NCBI GenBank assembly: GCA_964368875.1 | Contig: CAYJDG010000026.1 | Location: 1 to 28,631 of the forward strand | Length of the DNA stretch: 28,631 bases | Reading direction: 5' to 3' | Origin: CAYJDG01 sp964368875 | Lineage (GTDB): Bacteria > Pseudomonadota > Alphaproteobacteria > Micavibrionales > Micavibrionaceae | Shown: positions 16,037 to 24,600 of the stretch, in pieces | How the letters are laid out: each line of letters starts with the position of its first letter | Position numbering within the stretch: the first letter of the stretch is position 1 | Position numbers and translations under genes: made by a program | Notes under the pieces: model-generated | Told to the model about the DNA's origin: nothing | The model's input: the letters and a program-made list of their open reading frames with translations, nothing else | Database searches by the model: none

Positions 16037-16623
16037 AATTCACTAGCCTGGCTTTAACCACCGTAATGCTTCTGCCTCTCGCCTCTGTAGCGCAGGCCAA
16101 AGACCCGACCGACGGGAAAAGCGAAGCGATCGCGGTTGAAAAACTGATCTGCGAACAGCTCTATGTCCACACGCCATCTGAAGATGTGGCGTACAAGCCT
16201 GGTGTTGATGTCAACGGCAATGCCGTCGCTCCGGCTGATCTGCCAGCTCAGGGTGCGGCCATTACAGTCCCTGATTACATCGAAGTGCCGCTGACCGTCG
16301 ATATGGCGCAGCGTCTGAACCAGCCAGTTCCGGAAGGCGTCAAGATGGAAGGCGTTATCGGCAACCTGCGTCTTTATAAAGACGGCCGTATTTCATACAA
16401 CGGCACGGATGTTCTGGCACATACAAGCGCGATGTGCGGCAAAGACCTGAAAGTCGAGCCAGCCGCAGAGGCAGCGATGCCTGTTTATGAAACCATTTCG
16501 CCACAGACTCCGCTAGCCGGGGCGACAGCGCAATCCGCGACTGAAACGCCACCGCCACCACCGCCGGCCGGCACGCCATTGTCTAAAAAAATGGCCAATT
16601 TTGAAGGCCAACCGGCAGAATAG
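16033..16623 (+). CDS. Secreted protein with proline-rich tail, unknown function
   Basis: I do not recognise this 196-residue protein. It begins with a Sec signal peptide (MKFTSLALTT..., cleavage likely after AQA at residue 22), so the mature form is periplasmic or surface-associated. Residues 30-140 contain two cysteines (40 and 135) placed to form one disulfide around a compact beta-rich-looking domain (YIEVPLTVDMAQ, GVIGNLRLYKDGRISYNG). The last 50 residues are a disordered Ala/Pro/Thr tail with six consecutive prolines (173-178). A strong GAGGAG ribosome-binding site lies in the end of the DUF1467 gene, and the starts overlap (ATGA). proS follows 20 bases later. Co-expression with an envelope protein upstream and lipoprotein transport downstream hints at a cell-envelope role only. 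Confidence 0.8.
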   Translation: MKFTSLALTTVMLLPLASVAQAKDPTDGKSEAIAVEKLICEQLYVHTPSEDVAYKPGVDVNGNAVAPADLPAQGAAITVPDYIEVPLTVDMAQRLNQPVPEGVKMEGVIGNLRLYKDGRISYNGTDVLAHTSAMCGKDLKVEPAAEAAMPVYETISPQTPLAGATAQSATETPPPPPPAGTPLSKKMANFEGQPAE

Positions 16624-16643
16624 CTTTTTAATCAGAGGTCATC

Positions 16644-18125
16644 ATGGCTCAACCAGCTCAAGCTGCTAAAGGCAGCGCCCCTAAGACTGCCATAAATCCA
16701 ACGCGGGCCGAGAACTTCGCCGAGTGGTATCAGGAAGTCATCAAGGCTGCCGATCTTGCAGAAAATTCGCCGGTACGCGGATGCATGATCATCAAGCCCT
16801 ATGGCTATGCGCTGTGGGAAAACGTGCAACGCTCGCTTGATGACCTGATCAAGGATGTCGGCGTGCAGAATGCGTATTTTCCGCTGCTGATCCCGCTCAG
16901 TTTCCTAAGCAAAGAGGCGGATCATGTCGATGGTTTTGCGAAAGAGTGCGCGGTCGTCACGCACCACCGCCTTGAAAAAGGTCCGAACGGCGGATTGATC
17001 CCATCGCCGGATGCCAAGCTTGAAGAGCCGTTTATCATTCGCCCGACATCCGAAACGATTATCGGCGATGCGATGTCGCGGTGGGTGCAGTCATATCGTG
17101 ATCTGCCACTGCTGTTGAACCAGTGGTGCAACGTCATGCGGTGGGAAATGCGCACGCGCCTGTTCCTGCGCACGTCCGAATTCCTGTGGCAGGAGGGTCA
17201 TAACGCGTTTGAAACTCTGGAAGACGCGCAGGGCGATGCGATCAAGATGCTTGGCGTTTATAATGATCTCTATGAGAATTATCTGGCCGTACCGGGCTTC
17301 AAGGGCGAGAAAACTGCCGATGAACGCTTCCCAGGTGGCGACAACAGCTACACCATCGAAGCGATGATGCAGGATGGCAAGGCGTTGCAGGCCTGCACGA
17401 CGCATAACCTCGGTCAGAATTTCGCCAAGACATTCAATATCAAATTCCAAGGCCGTGAAGGCAAAGAGGAAACCGCGTGGACAACCTCGTGGGGACTTTC
17501 TACGCGCTCGATTGGCGGCGTCATCATGATGCACGGCGATGACGACGGCATGGTCATGCCGCCGCGCGTTGCGCCGACGCAAGTCATGATCATTCCCTTC
17601 ATCAAAGATGAGTCCGGAGCAGGGCCGTTGCTTGAGAAGGCAGCAGAACTGGTCAAGCAGCTGAAAGCCAAAGGCATTCGTGCCAAGGTCGACACGACCG
17701 AGCGCCGTACACCGGATAAAATGTGGGATGCGATCAAAAAAGGCGTGCCGATCCGCGCTGAACTTGGCCAGCGTGAGCTGGAGCAGGGGCAGATCACTTT
17801 TATCCGCCGCGATATTGGCAAGGATTCAAAAGAAACCGTTACGTTCGATGAATTCGTTGCCAAGGTACCCGGCACACTCGATGCGATCCATGCATCCATG
17901 TACAAGAAGGCGTATGATTTCTCCCGCGCGCGCATCAAGGATGTGAAGTCTGTGGATGAGATCAAGAATTTCTTCAATTCTGATGAGATCGGTTTTGCGC
18001 GGGCTTCGGTTGAGTTGCTCGATGATCCGACCTACGCCGCAGTTAAAAAAGATAACGGTCTGTCGTCGCGCTGTCTGCCGTTCGAAGATGAAGGCCGGAT
18101 CGTGCTGATCGGAAAATCATACTGA
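16644..18125 (+). CDS. proS: Proline--tRNA ligase, archaeal/eukaryotic-like (type 3) class
   Basis: ProRS is a class II synthetase that charges tRNA-Pro. The 493 residues show class II motif 1 around PVRGCMIIKPYGYALWENV, motif 2 as VMRWEMRTRLFLRTSEFLWQEGH, and motif 3 around GLSTRSIGGVIMMHGDDDG. RPTSETIIG binds substrate. The order and wording of these blocks, such as FAEWYQEVIKAADLA, QNAYFPLLIP and EGFSPEL-like DGFAKECAVVTH, follow the Thermus/archaeal/eukaryotic form. The short alphaproteobacterial form (about 440 residues, with an MRLSRYFLP-type start) is not seen. There is no bacterial editing insertion between motifs 2 and 3. The protein ends in Tyr, as this class requires, but the C-terminal region lacks the cysteines that bind zinc in Thermus. 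An AGAGG ribosome-binding site fits the ATG. The stop overlaps lolC (TGATG), so it sits in the usual proS position. Confidence 0.95.
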   Translation: MAQPAQAAKGSAPKTAINPTRAENFAEWYQEVIKAADLAENSPVRGCMIIKPYGYALWENVQRSLDDLIKDVGVQNAYFPLLIPLSFLSKEADHVDGFAKECAVVTHHRLEKGPNGGLIPSPDAKLEEPFIIRPTSETIIGDAMSRWVQSYRDLPLLLNQWCNVMRWEMRTRLFLRTSEFLWQEGHNAFETLEDAQGDAIKMLGVYNDLYENYLAVPGFKGEKTADERFPGGDNSYTIEAMMQDGKALQACTTHNLGQNFAKTFNIKFQGREGKEETAWTTSWGLSTRSIGGVIMMHGDDDGMVMPPRVAPTQVMIIPFIKDESGAGPLLEKAAELVKQLKAKGIRAKVDTTERRTPDKMWDAIKKGVPIRAELGQRELEQGQITFIRRDIGKDSKETVTFDEFVAKVPGTLDAIHASMYKKAYDFSRARIKDVKSVDEIKNFFNSDEIGFARASVELLDDPTYAAVKKDNGLSSRCLPFEDEGRIVLIGKSY

Positions 18126-19369
18126 TGTTCTCTCCGTTTGAACGCATGATGGCGATGAGATACCTGCGGGCCCGCAAGGCCGAAGGCTTTGTGTCGGTGA
18201 TCGCAGGGTTTTCGTTTACTGGAATTATGCTGGGTGTCGCGACACTGATCATCGTTATGTCCGTGATGAACGGGTTTCGCGGAGAACTGGTCGGGCGCAT
18301 TCTTGGGCTGAACGGACATTTGAACGTGTATGTCGCGGGTAGTCCGCTGATCAATTACTCTGACCTGCAAAGTAAAATTGCGGCAGTTGAAGGCGTGCAG
18401 GCCGTTGCGCCAGTTGTCGAAAGTCAGGCGCTGATGACCATCAATGGCACGGCAAGCGGTGCGTTGGTGCGCGGGTACCAAGAAGAGTATATGGCGACCA
18501 AGCCTATTCTCTCTAAATCTATTATCGAAGGGAATATCTCTGATTTTCGTGGCGATGTCGTTGCGGTGGGTCAGAAGATGGCGGAACGTCTCGGTCTTCA
18601 TGTCGGCGACCAGATTACGCTGATGGCCCCTAAAGGCCGCGCATCCCCATTCGGAACAATCCCGCGTACGATGCAATATACGGTCGCGATGGTGTTCGAT
18701 GTCGGGATGTATGAATACAATAATGGCTATTTGTTCATGCCACTCGATGCGGCACAGAGATTTTTCCAGTATCCGTTGAATACAGTCACCATGCTCGAAG
18801 TCATGGGTGGAAGCGCGACGGATATCGACCATATCAAGCAAGCGGTCTCTGCAGTCACGGCGGGTCGCGCCGGGGTGTATGACTGGCGGGATTCCAATAG
18901 CAGTTTCTTTACGGCGTTGCAGGTCGAACGCAACGTCATGTTCCTGATCCTGACGATGATTATTCTGGTTGCTGCCTTCAATATCATTTCCAGCATGATC
19001 ATGCTGGTGAAGGATAAGGGGCGCGATATTGCGATTATGCGTACCATGGGCGCGTTGCGCGGGTCGATGATGAAGATATTTATGCTGACCGGGGCAAGCG
19101 TTGGGATTTTCGGCACGATTGCCGGGACTGTTCTCGGGGTTCTGTTTGCCGTCAATATCGAAAGCATCCGCCAGTGGTTGCAGGGTATGACAGGGACGGA
19201 ATTGTTTTCGGCGGAAATTTACTTCCTTTCCAAATTGCCTGCGGAAATCGACTGGCTGGAGGTTCTGATCGTGGTTGGGATGGCGGTGACGCTGTCTATT
19301 CTCGCAACACTTTATCCGGCATGGCGTGCGGCGAAACTCGATCCGGTGGAGGCGCTGCGCTATGAATAG
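18125..19369 (+). CDS. lolC: Lipoprotein-releasing ABC transporter permease (LolC/LolE/LolF family)
   Basis: This permease extracts outer-membrane lipoproteins from the inner membrane and hands them to LolA. The 414 residues start with the family N-terminus (ERMMAMRYLRARKAEGFVSVIAGFSF), one membrane helix, a large periplasmic MacB-like domain (about residues 50-265), then the FtsX-type three-helix core (near 275-297, 320-345 and 370-395), ending AAKLDPVEALRYE. Only one permease gene is present, so the complex may be a homodimer as in LolF-type systems; I cannot tell LolC from LolF by eye. The ATG overlaps the proS stop. lolD begins inside its last codons. Confidence 0.93.
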   Translation: MFSPFERMMAMRYLRARKAEGFVSVIAGFSFTGIMLGVATLIIVMSVMNGFRGELVGRILGLNGHLNVYVAGSPLINYSDLQSKIAAVEGVQAVAPVVESQALMTINGTASGALVRGYQEEYMATKPILSKSIIEGNISDFRGDVVAVGQKMAERLGLHVGDQITLMAPKGRASPFGTIPRTMQYTVAMVFDVGMYEYNNGYLFMPLDAAQRFFQYPLNTVTMLEVMGGSATDIDHIKQAVSAVTAGRAGVYDWRDSNSSFFTALQVERNVMFLILTMIILVAAFNIISSMIMLVKDKGRDIAIMRTMGALRGSMMKIFMLTGASVGIFGTIAGTVLGVLFAVNIESIRQWLQGMTGTELFSAEIYFLSKLPAEIDWLEVLIVVGMAVTLSILATLYPAWRAAKLDPVEALRYE

Positions 19370-20084
19370 TGAGCCGCAAGCCAACGTCACGCCCCTTCGC
19401 CAGCAGCGCAAAATCCTGATGGAAGTGCAGGGGCTGGAGAAGGTGTATCATCAGGGCGATGAAAACCTGACGATTTTTAAAGACCTCAATTTCAAACTCG
19501 AGCCCGGCGAGATCGTTGCCATGGTTGGCGCGAGCGGCGCGGGGAAATCGACGCTGCTGCAACTGATCGGTTTGCTCGATAAACCGACCGGTGGTCAGAT
19601 CATGATGGCTGGGCGCGATGTCTCGACGCTCGATGACGAACAACGCACGCTGCTGCGCCGTCATTATATCGGCTTCGTATATCAGTTTCATTATCTGCAA
19701 CCCGAATTCTCGGCGCTTGAGAATGTGATCATTCCGCAGATGATCAAAGATGTTCCGTTTAAGCAGGCCAAAGAAAAAGCAACGCAGCTTTTGACCGATA
19801 TGGGTCTTGGCCACCGTCTGGAGCACCGCCCGGCCCGTCTGTCCGGCGGGGAGCAGCAACGCGTGGCGATTGCCCGTGCGCTTGCCAATGATCCGAAAGT
19901 CTTGCTCGCCGATGAACCAACCGGAAATCTTGATCCGCGCACGTCGGATGACGTGTTCGATATGCTGATCGAGCGGGCCCGCAATTCCGGGATCGGGGCG
20001 GTGATTGCCACCCATAATATGGATCTGGCCCACAAGATGGACCGGATCCTTGAGCTGAAACAGGGTCAGCTGAAAGCTTACTAA
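19362..20084 (+). CDS. lolD: Lipoprotein-releasing ABC transporter ATPase
   Basis: LolD powers lipoprotein release by the neighbouring permease. The start chosen is the ATG overlapping the lolC stop by eight bases (MNSEPQANVT), giving 240 residues; the in-frame ATG at 19326 lies deep in lolC. The protein has Walker A GASGAGKST (56-64), the Q-loop in YQFHYLQPEFSALENV, the signature LSGGEQQRVAIARAL (from residue 160), Walker B VLLADEPTGNLD, and the switch histidine in IATHNMD. These are LolD/MacB-type features, including the LQPEFSALENV stretch. dnaE starts five bases after the stop. Confidence 0.96.
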   Translation: MNSEPQANVTPLRQQRKILMEVQGLEKVYHQGDENLTIFKDLNFKLEPGEIVAMVGASGAGKSTLLQLIGLLDKPTGGQIMMAGRDVSTLDDEQRTLLRRHYIGFVYQFHYLQPEFSALENVIIPQMIKDVPFKQAKEKATQLLTDMGLGHRLEHRPARLSGGEQQRVAIARALANDPKVLLADEPTGNLDPRTSDDVFDMLIERARNSGIGAVIATHNMDLAHKMDRILELKQGQLKAY

Positions 20085-20089
20085 CTATT

Positions 20090-23000
20090 ATGACTGCGCC
20101 GTTCATTCATTTGCACGTGCACTCGGCCTATTCACTGGCGGAAGGCGCGATCCAGATCAAGACACTGGTCAAAAAGTGCCGCAGCTTTGACATGCCTGCT
20201 GTTGCCGTGACGGATAGCAACAACCTGTTCGGCGCGATGGAGTTCGCCCTTGAAGCGAGCAAGGAAGGTATCCAGCCGATCCTCGGGGCGCAGGTACTGG
20301 TCGGACCTGAAGAATATCAGATTGTTTTGCTGGTCCAGTCGGAGGAGGGCTATAAAAACCTTTCCGCGCTGATCAGCAATGCCTATATGACCTCGGAAGG
20401 CACCGCCAAACCGACATTGTCGATGGAGCAACTGAAGCAACACAGCGCCGGACTGATCTGCCTGACGGGCGGCGTCAAAGGCCCGATCGGGCAGTTGCTA
20501 GTAACACGCCGCGCCGATGCGGCTGAAGTTTCGCTGAAAGATTTCAAGAAAATATATGGCGACAGGCTTTACGTTGAATTGCAGCGCCATGGTTTGCGCG
20601 AGGAAGAGGAGACCGAGGAGGGCTTGATTGAGCTAGCCTACAAACTCGATGTTCCTCTGGTCGCGACCAATGATTGTTATTATCCGTCGGCTGATTTTTA
20701 TGAAGCGCATGATGCGCTGCTATGTATCGCCGAAGGCCGTTATATTTCCGAAGAGGATCGCCGCCGCGTCACGCGCCAGCATTATTTCAGGCCTGCCGAG
20801 GAAATGATCGAGCTATTCGCTGATCTTCCCGAAGCCATTCAAAACACCGTTGCGATTGCAAAACGCTGTCATTATTTCCTGACCGTCCAGAAGCCAATTC
20901 TGCCGCCGTTTAAGACAGATAGCGGCCGCAAAGAAGTGGAAGAGCTGCGGGCGCAAGCGGCAGAAGGCCTTGAATGGCGGCTGGAGAACTTCGTCTACAA
21001 AGAAGGCGATAACCGCGAAGAGGTTGCGAAGCCCTATCGCGAGCGGCTCGAATTCGAGCTGAACGTGATCGTCAATATGGGCTTCCCCGGCTACTTTCTG
21101 ATCGTGTCGGACTTCATCCGGTGGGCGAAGGACAATAATATTCCGGTTGGTCCCGGACGGGGATCGGGCGCGGGCTCGGTGGTTGCGTGGGCACTTAAGA
21201 TCACTGACTTGAATCCGCTGCAACTTAATCTTCTGTTCGAACGCTTCCTGAATCCGGAACGGGTCTCGATGCCCGATTTCGACGTCGACTTCTGTCAGGA
21301 TCGCCGCGACGAAGTGATCCGGTATGTGCAGGAACGCTATGGCTATGACCGCGTCGCTCAGATCATCACCTTCGGTAAACTTCAGGCGCGCGCCGTGGTG
21401 CGTGATGTCGGGCGCGTATTACAGATGCCGTACAGTCAAGTCGACCGCATCTCGAAGATGATCCCGAACAATCCAGCTAATCCAGTGACGCTTGCGGAGG
21501 CGCTTGAAGGTGATGATGAGCTGCGGGCGCAGCGGTCGGATGACCAGATCGATCGTTTGCTCACTATTGCCCTGCAACTGGAAGGGCTTTACCGCCATGC
21601 GTCGACGCACGCGGCGGGTGTTGTTATCGCGGATCGCCCTCTGCATGAGCTGGTGCCGCTTTACCGTGATCCGCGCTCGGAAATGCCGGTGACGCAGTTC
21701 AATATGAAGTATGTCGAGCCTGCGGGCCTCGTCAAATTCGACTTTCTGGGACTGAAGACACTCACCGTCATTCAGAAGGCGGTCGAGATGATCGCCGACA
21801 AAGGCGATACGGTCGAGATTTTAAAAATCCCGATGGATGATGCGGGCGCGTACGGGATGATCGCCTCTGGTATGAGTACCGGAGTGTTCCAGCTTGAAAG
21901 TGCCGGGATGCGCGACACGCTGCGCCGCATGAAGCCGGACCGCTTCGAAGATATTATCGCACTCGTCGCGTTGTACCGTCCCGGTCCGATGGACAACATT
22001 CCCAAATATTGCAGCGTCAAAGACGGCAAGGAAGAAGCTGATTACCTTCATCCTAAACTGAAACCCATTCTCGAAGAAACTTACGGGATCATGGTGTATC
22101 AGGAGCAGGTGATGCAGGCTGCGCAGATCCTGTCCGGCTATTCGCTCGGTGCCGCCGACCTGTTGCGCCGTGCGATGGGTAAAAAGATCAAAGCCGAGAT
22201 GGACGATCAGCGCGATGCGTTTGTCAAAGGGGCCAACGAGCACAGCAACGTCAGCGCCCAATACGCCGGGGAAATTTTCGATACGATCGAGAAATTCGCA
22301 GGCTACGGGTTTAACAAATCGCACGCAGCGGCTTATGCCCTGGTCGCCTATCAGACCGCATGGCTGAAGGCGAATTATCCGGTCGAGTTTATGGCCGCGC
22401 TGATGACGCTTGATCTTGGCAACACTGACAAACTGGCGTTGTTCAAACAGGCGCTCGACCAGATGGAAATTCCGGTGCTGCCGCCGGACATCAACGCGTC
22501 CTTTGTCGACTTCGCGGTGGAGGGCAGGGCGGTTCGGTATGCTCTGGCCGCGATCAAGGGTGTTGGCGCACAGGCCATGAGCCTGCTGGTTGCAGAGCGC
22601 ACACGCGGCGGACCTTTCAAGTCGCTTGATGATTTCCTGAAGCGCATCGATGCCAAGGCCCTGAATAAGAAGGCGATGGAAAACCTGATTGCAGCCGGAG
22701 CGCTTGATAGCATTCATCCGAACCGGGCACAGTTATTTACGGCGGCAGAACGTCTGGCCCATTACGCACAGGCTCTTGCGGAAGAGCGCGCCAGCAGCCA
22801 GTCGTCTCTGTTTGCGATGGGCGCGACGGCAGCGCAGGACTTAGCCGTTCATCACCTAACCGAGATGCCGGACTGGAGTCCGCTTGACCGCCTGAGCTAT
22901 GAATTCGGGGCTATCGGCTTTTATCTCTCGGCGCACCCGCTTGATACCAAGCGCGCCCAGCTGGAGCGCCTTAATATCATCACCTATGCTGACGTTGAGG

Positions 23001-23509
23001 CCAAGATTGCAGACCGTCCGGTCGCGCGGGTCAAAATGGCGGGCGTGCTGATCAAGAAGACCGAAAAGATTTCGGCGAAGAGCGGTAACAAGTTTGCGAT
23101 CCTGACGCTCTCGGACAGTTCCGGCGTTTACGAGGTCATGCTCTTTACTGAAATCCTGATGCGCAGCCGGAGCATGCTGGAGCCGGGTGAGGCGCTGTTG
23201 CTGATGGCAGATGCCGAGCAACGCGACGAGCAGATCAGGATTACGGTGCAGGATATCAAGCTGCTCGATCCGTCACTTGAAGGACAGATCAAAGGGGTTC
23301 AGGTGACACTGAACAAAGAAACGGCCATTCCGACCCTGAAAGCCCTCCTGGAGAGCGCCGGGAAGGGTACCGCCCGGATCAACCTTGTCGTTGGGGCAAG
23401 CGGCGGACGCCGGGTAGAGATTTCACTGCCGGATCAGTATGCCTTTACTGCCGAAACACGGAATGCCCTCTTCCAAACCAGCGGAATTACGGCCATTCAG
23501 GAATTGTAA
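20090..23509 (+). CDS. dnaE: DNA polymerase III subunit alpha
   Basis: DnaE is the replicative polymerase catalytic subunit. The 1139 residues contain an N-terminal PHP domain (HLHVHSAYSLAEGAI, residues 6-20; TDSNNLFGAMEF), the palm signature GPGRGSGAGSVVAWAL, and the catalytic aspartates 396 and 398 in PDFDVDF and 551 in VKFDFLGL, matching E. coli Asp401, Asp403 and Asp555. Helix-hairpin-helix and OB-fold parts follow (ARVKMAGVLIKKTEKISAKSG). The length fits DnaE1, not the error-prone DnaE2. No clear ribosome-binding site precedes the ATG, which lies five bases after lolD, so translation may depend on coupling. Confidence 0.98.
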   Translation: MTAPFIHLHVHSAYSLAEGAIQIKTLVKKCRSFDMPAVAVTDSNNLFGAMEFALEASKEGIQPILGAQVLVGPEEYQIVLLVQSEEGYKNLSALISNAYMTSEGTAKPTLSMEQLKQHSAGLICLTGGVKGPIGQLLVTRRADAAEVSLKDFKKIYGDRLYVELQRHGLREEEETEEGLIELAYKLDVPLVATNDCYYPSADFYEAHDALLCIAEGRYISEEDRRRVTRQHYFRPAEEMIELFADLPEAIQNTVAIAKRCHYFLTVQKPILPPFKTDSGRKEVEELRAQAAEGLEWRLENFVYKEGDNREEVAKPYRERLEFELNVIVNMGFPGYFLIVSDFIRWAKDNNIPVGPGRGSGAGSVVAWALKITDLNPLQLNLLFERFLNPERVSMPDFDVDFCQDRRDEVIRYVQERYGYDRVAQIITFGKLQARAVVRDVGRVLQMPYSQVDRISKMIPNNPANPVTLAEALEGDDELRAQRSDDQIDRLLTIALQLEGLYRHASTHAAGVVIADRPLHELVPLYRDPRSEMPVTQFNMKYVEPAGLVKFDFLGLKTLTVIQKAVEMIADKGDTVEILKIPMDDAGAYGMIASGMSTGVFQLESAGMRDTLRRMKPDRFEDIIALVALYRPGPMDNIPKYCSVKDGKEEADYLHPKLKPILEETYGIMVYQEQVMQAAQILSGYSLGAADLLRRAMGKKIKAEMDDQRDAFVKGANEHSNVSAQYAGEIFDTIEKFAGYGFNKSHAAAYALVAYQTAWLKANYPVEFMAALMTLDLGNTDKLALFKQALDQMEIPVLPPDINASFVDFAVEGRAVRYALAAIKGVGAQAMSLLVAERTRGGPFKSLDDFLKRIDAKALNKKAMENLIAAGALDSIHPNRAQLFTAAERLAHYAQALAEERASSQSSLFAMGATAAQDLAVHHLTEMPDWSPLDRLSYEFGAIGFYLSAHPLDTKRAQLERLNIITYADVEAKIADRPVARVKMAGVLIKKTEKISAKSGNKFAILTLSDSSGVYEVMLFTEILMRSRSMLEPGEALLLMADAEQRDEQIRITVQDIKLLDPSLEGQIKGVQVTLNKETAIPTLKALLESAGKGTARINLVVGASGGRRVEISLPDQYAFTAETRNALFQTSGITAIQEL

Positions 23510-23611
23510 TTCTTTCAATTGCTTAGCGCGCGATGTTCAGTTCGTTCCGCAGTTTAAATTTTCCAGCGCAAAAAGATTGATTAACATAATAAGTCGTGCT
23601 AGTTTTGCGGC

Positions 23612-23908
23612 ATGAAAAAAATCGAAATCACCTTTGATTTTCAGCGCGCCCGCAATGCGGTAGCCGCCTTTGGAGAAGTTGCTACGATCCTTGGGTGCAT
23701 GGCTTTCCAAAAGGCTGCTGGCTATCGCTATATCATCGTTGAACCAGGCGAAGGCGATAAAGTGCGCCTGCGGACACCAGGAAGCGGCATCACATGGAGA
23801 TTTCATGGGACCCGCGAAGATCTAGAGCGCGAAGTGACCAGAGGCGAAATTGAGCCGCAAGTTGCAGCGAAAGCGATACGGTTTCTCGAAAATCGTTCTT
23901 TGGTATAA
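23612..23908 (+). CDS. Small protein downstream of dnaE, unknown function
   Basis: This 98-residue product is not recognised. It has no signal peptide or membrane segment and looks like a small alpha/beta fold (KKIEITFDFQRARNAV, YRYIIVEPGEGDKVRLRTPG) with a charged C-terminal helix (TREDLEREVTRGEIEPQVAAKAIRFLEN). There is one cysteine. A 102-base gap separates it from dnaE, enough for a promoter; TTGATT (23577-23582) and TAGTTT (23600-23605) are 17 bases apart, which would put transcription at or next to the ATG. No ribosome-binding site is visible, so a leaderless message is conceivable. Codon use resembles neighbouring genes. The call rests on frame, length and codon use only. Confidence 0.6.
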   Translation: MKKIEITFDFQRARNAVAAFGEVATILGCMAFQKAAGYRYIIVEPGEGDKVRLRTPGSGITWRFHGTREDLEREVTRGEIEPQVAAKAIRFLENRSLV

Positions 23909-23935
23909 ATCAAAAGCATAGGATAAGAAGCCTAA

Positions 23936-24454
23936 ATGACAAGAACTCAGCATAATGTTGCAACCGTTTCCGATTGCTCAACTGCCATCAATCGATTGCT
24001 GTGGACACAGGGGGCTAGCCTTTTAGCCGGGACATCCGGCACCGCGCTTTTTGCCGCCGGGGCCATCAAAACAAACAATCCGGCTTTTCTGCTTGGAAGC
24101 GGAGTGAGCTTGGCTGCTGGCTTTGTCTTAGCATCGTCATGTGGGCGGGCGGCCCAAGGCGTTCTCAGGAATGCATGGCAATCAGTCCAGCGTCCCTTTA
24201 CGGCCGCGACCAACAGTTCTCTAAAAACCGCCCTGATCGTCCCTTTGCTAGGGGCGGCGATAGCTTATGTCACCAAATCCCCAGCCATTACAGGAATCAG
24301 CATGGGTTCGGCATGGTTCCTGGCACAGGCGTCTATTAACAATACCTGCACTACGGCTATGCAAAATGGGGAAGACTGGTTGAATGGAAAATTCAACTCA
24401 TACCCGCCTTTACGGACCGATAATCCTTGGCTGACTGGCAAGAAGCCGGGATAA
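23936..24454 (+). CDS. Small multi-pass membrane protein, unknown function
   Basis: This 172-residue protein is not recognised. It has about four hydrophobic Gly/Ala-rich segments (near residues 24-44, 50-69, 97-113 and 115-132) and a polar, Pro-rich C-terminal tail (FNSYPPLRTDNPWLTGKKPG). Small-residue spacing such as AGTSGTALFAAGA and GSGVSLAAG suggests tightly packed helices. Three cysteines are present (14, 69, 138). A weak ribosome-binding site (AGGATAAGAAG) precedes the ATG. It lies between the small gene after dnaE and the rpsB promoter, and a short hairpin plus T-run overlaps its stop codon, so it probably ends a transcript. Neither neighbour suggests a function. Confidence 0.65.
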   Translation: MTRTQHNVATVSDCSTAINRLLWTQGASLLAGTSGTALFAAGAIKTNNPAFLLGSGVSLAAGFVLASSCGRAAQGVLRNAWQSVQRPFTAATNSSLKTALIVPLLGAAIAYVTKSPAITGISMGSAWFLAQASINNTCTTAMQNGEDWLNGKFNSYPPLRTDNPWLTGKKPG

Positions 24455-24472
24455 CGAATTTCGTTACCTTTT
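24452..24472 (+). terminator. Short hairpin with T-run upstream of rpsB
   Basis: TAACGA (24452-24457) pairs with TCGTTA (24461-24466) around ATT, followed by CC and TTTT. The stem includes the stop codon of the preceding gene. It is short for an intrinsic terminator but lies just before the rpsB promoter, where a transcript end is expected. Confidence 0.4.
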
Positions 24473-24475
24473 CCC

Positions 24476-24504
24476 TTGCGTTTCCGGCTCTGAAGCCATA
24501 TAAA
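24476..24504 (+). promoter_or_regulatory. Probable sigma70-type promoter of rpsB-tsf
   Basis: TTGCGT (24476-24481) and TATAAA (24499-24504) are separated by 17 bases, the ideal spacing, predicting transcription from about 24511 and a leader of roughly 120 bases before the rpsB ATG. It is the best promoter match in the window and sits where the ribosomal operon should start. Confidence 0.65.
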
Positions 24505-24532
24505 CCGCGGCATCTACTGAACTAAATTCACA

Positions 24533-24600
24533 TGCAGGGACGGCCCTCGATTTCGGGCTTACCGGTGGGATGGATTGTCCGTCCTTACTTTACCCCTGCA
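24533..24600 (+). promoter_or_regulatory. Structured rpsB leader (candidate S2 autoregulatory element)
   Basis: TGCAGGG (24533-24539) pairs with CCCTGCA (24594-24600), closing a domain in which GGACGG (24538-24543) can pair with CCGTCC (24579-24584) and GCCC (24543-24546) with GGGC (24555-24558). Two bases are shared by the outer stems, so they may compete or shift. The domain ends about 30 bases before the start codon. Ribosomal protein S2 is known to repress its own rpsB-tsf message through the leader in bacteria; that this fold does so is an inference. Confidence 0.5.

Noticed and set aside
19326..19361. Upstream ATG extending lolD by 12 codons
   Set aside because: It lies within lolC coding sequence and gives an Arg-rich extension not found in LolD; the overlapping ATG at 19362 is typical.
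18032..19411. Long minus-strand open frame of 459 codons opposite lolC
   Set aside because: It is antisense to a confidently assigned gene with all family motifs, has His/Arg/Asn-rich shadow composition, and has no recognisable domain.
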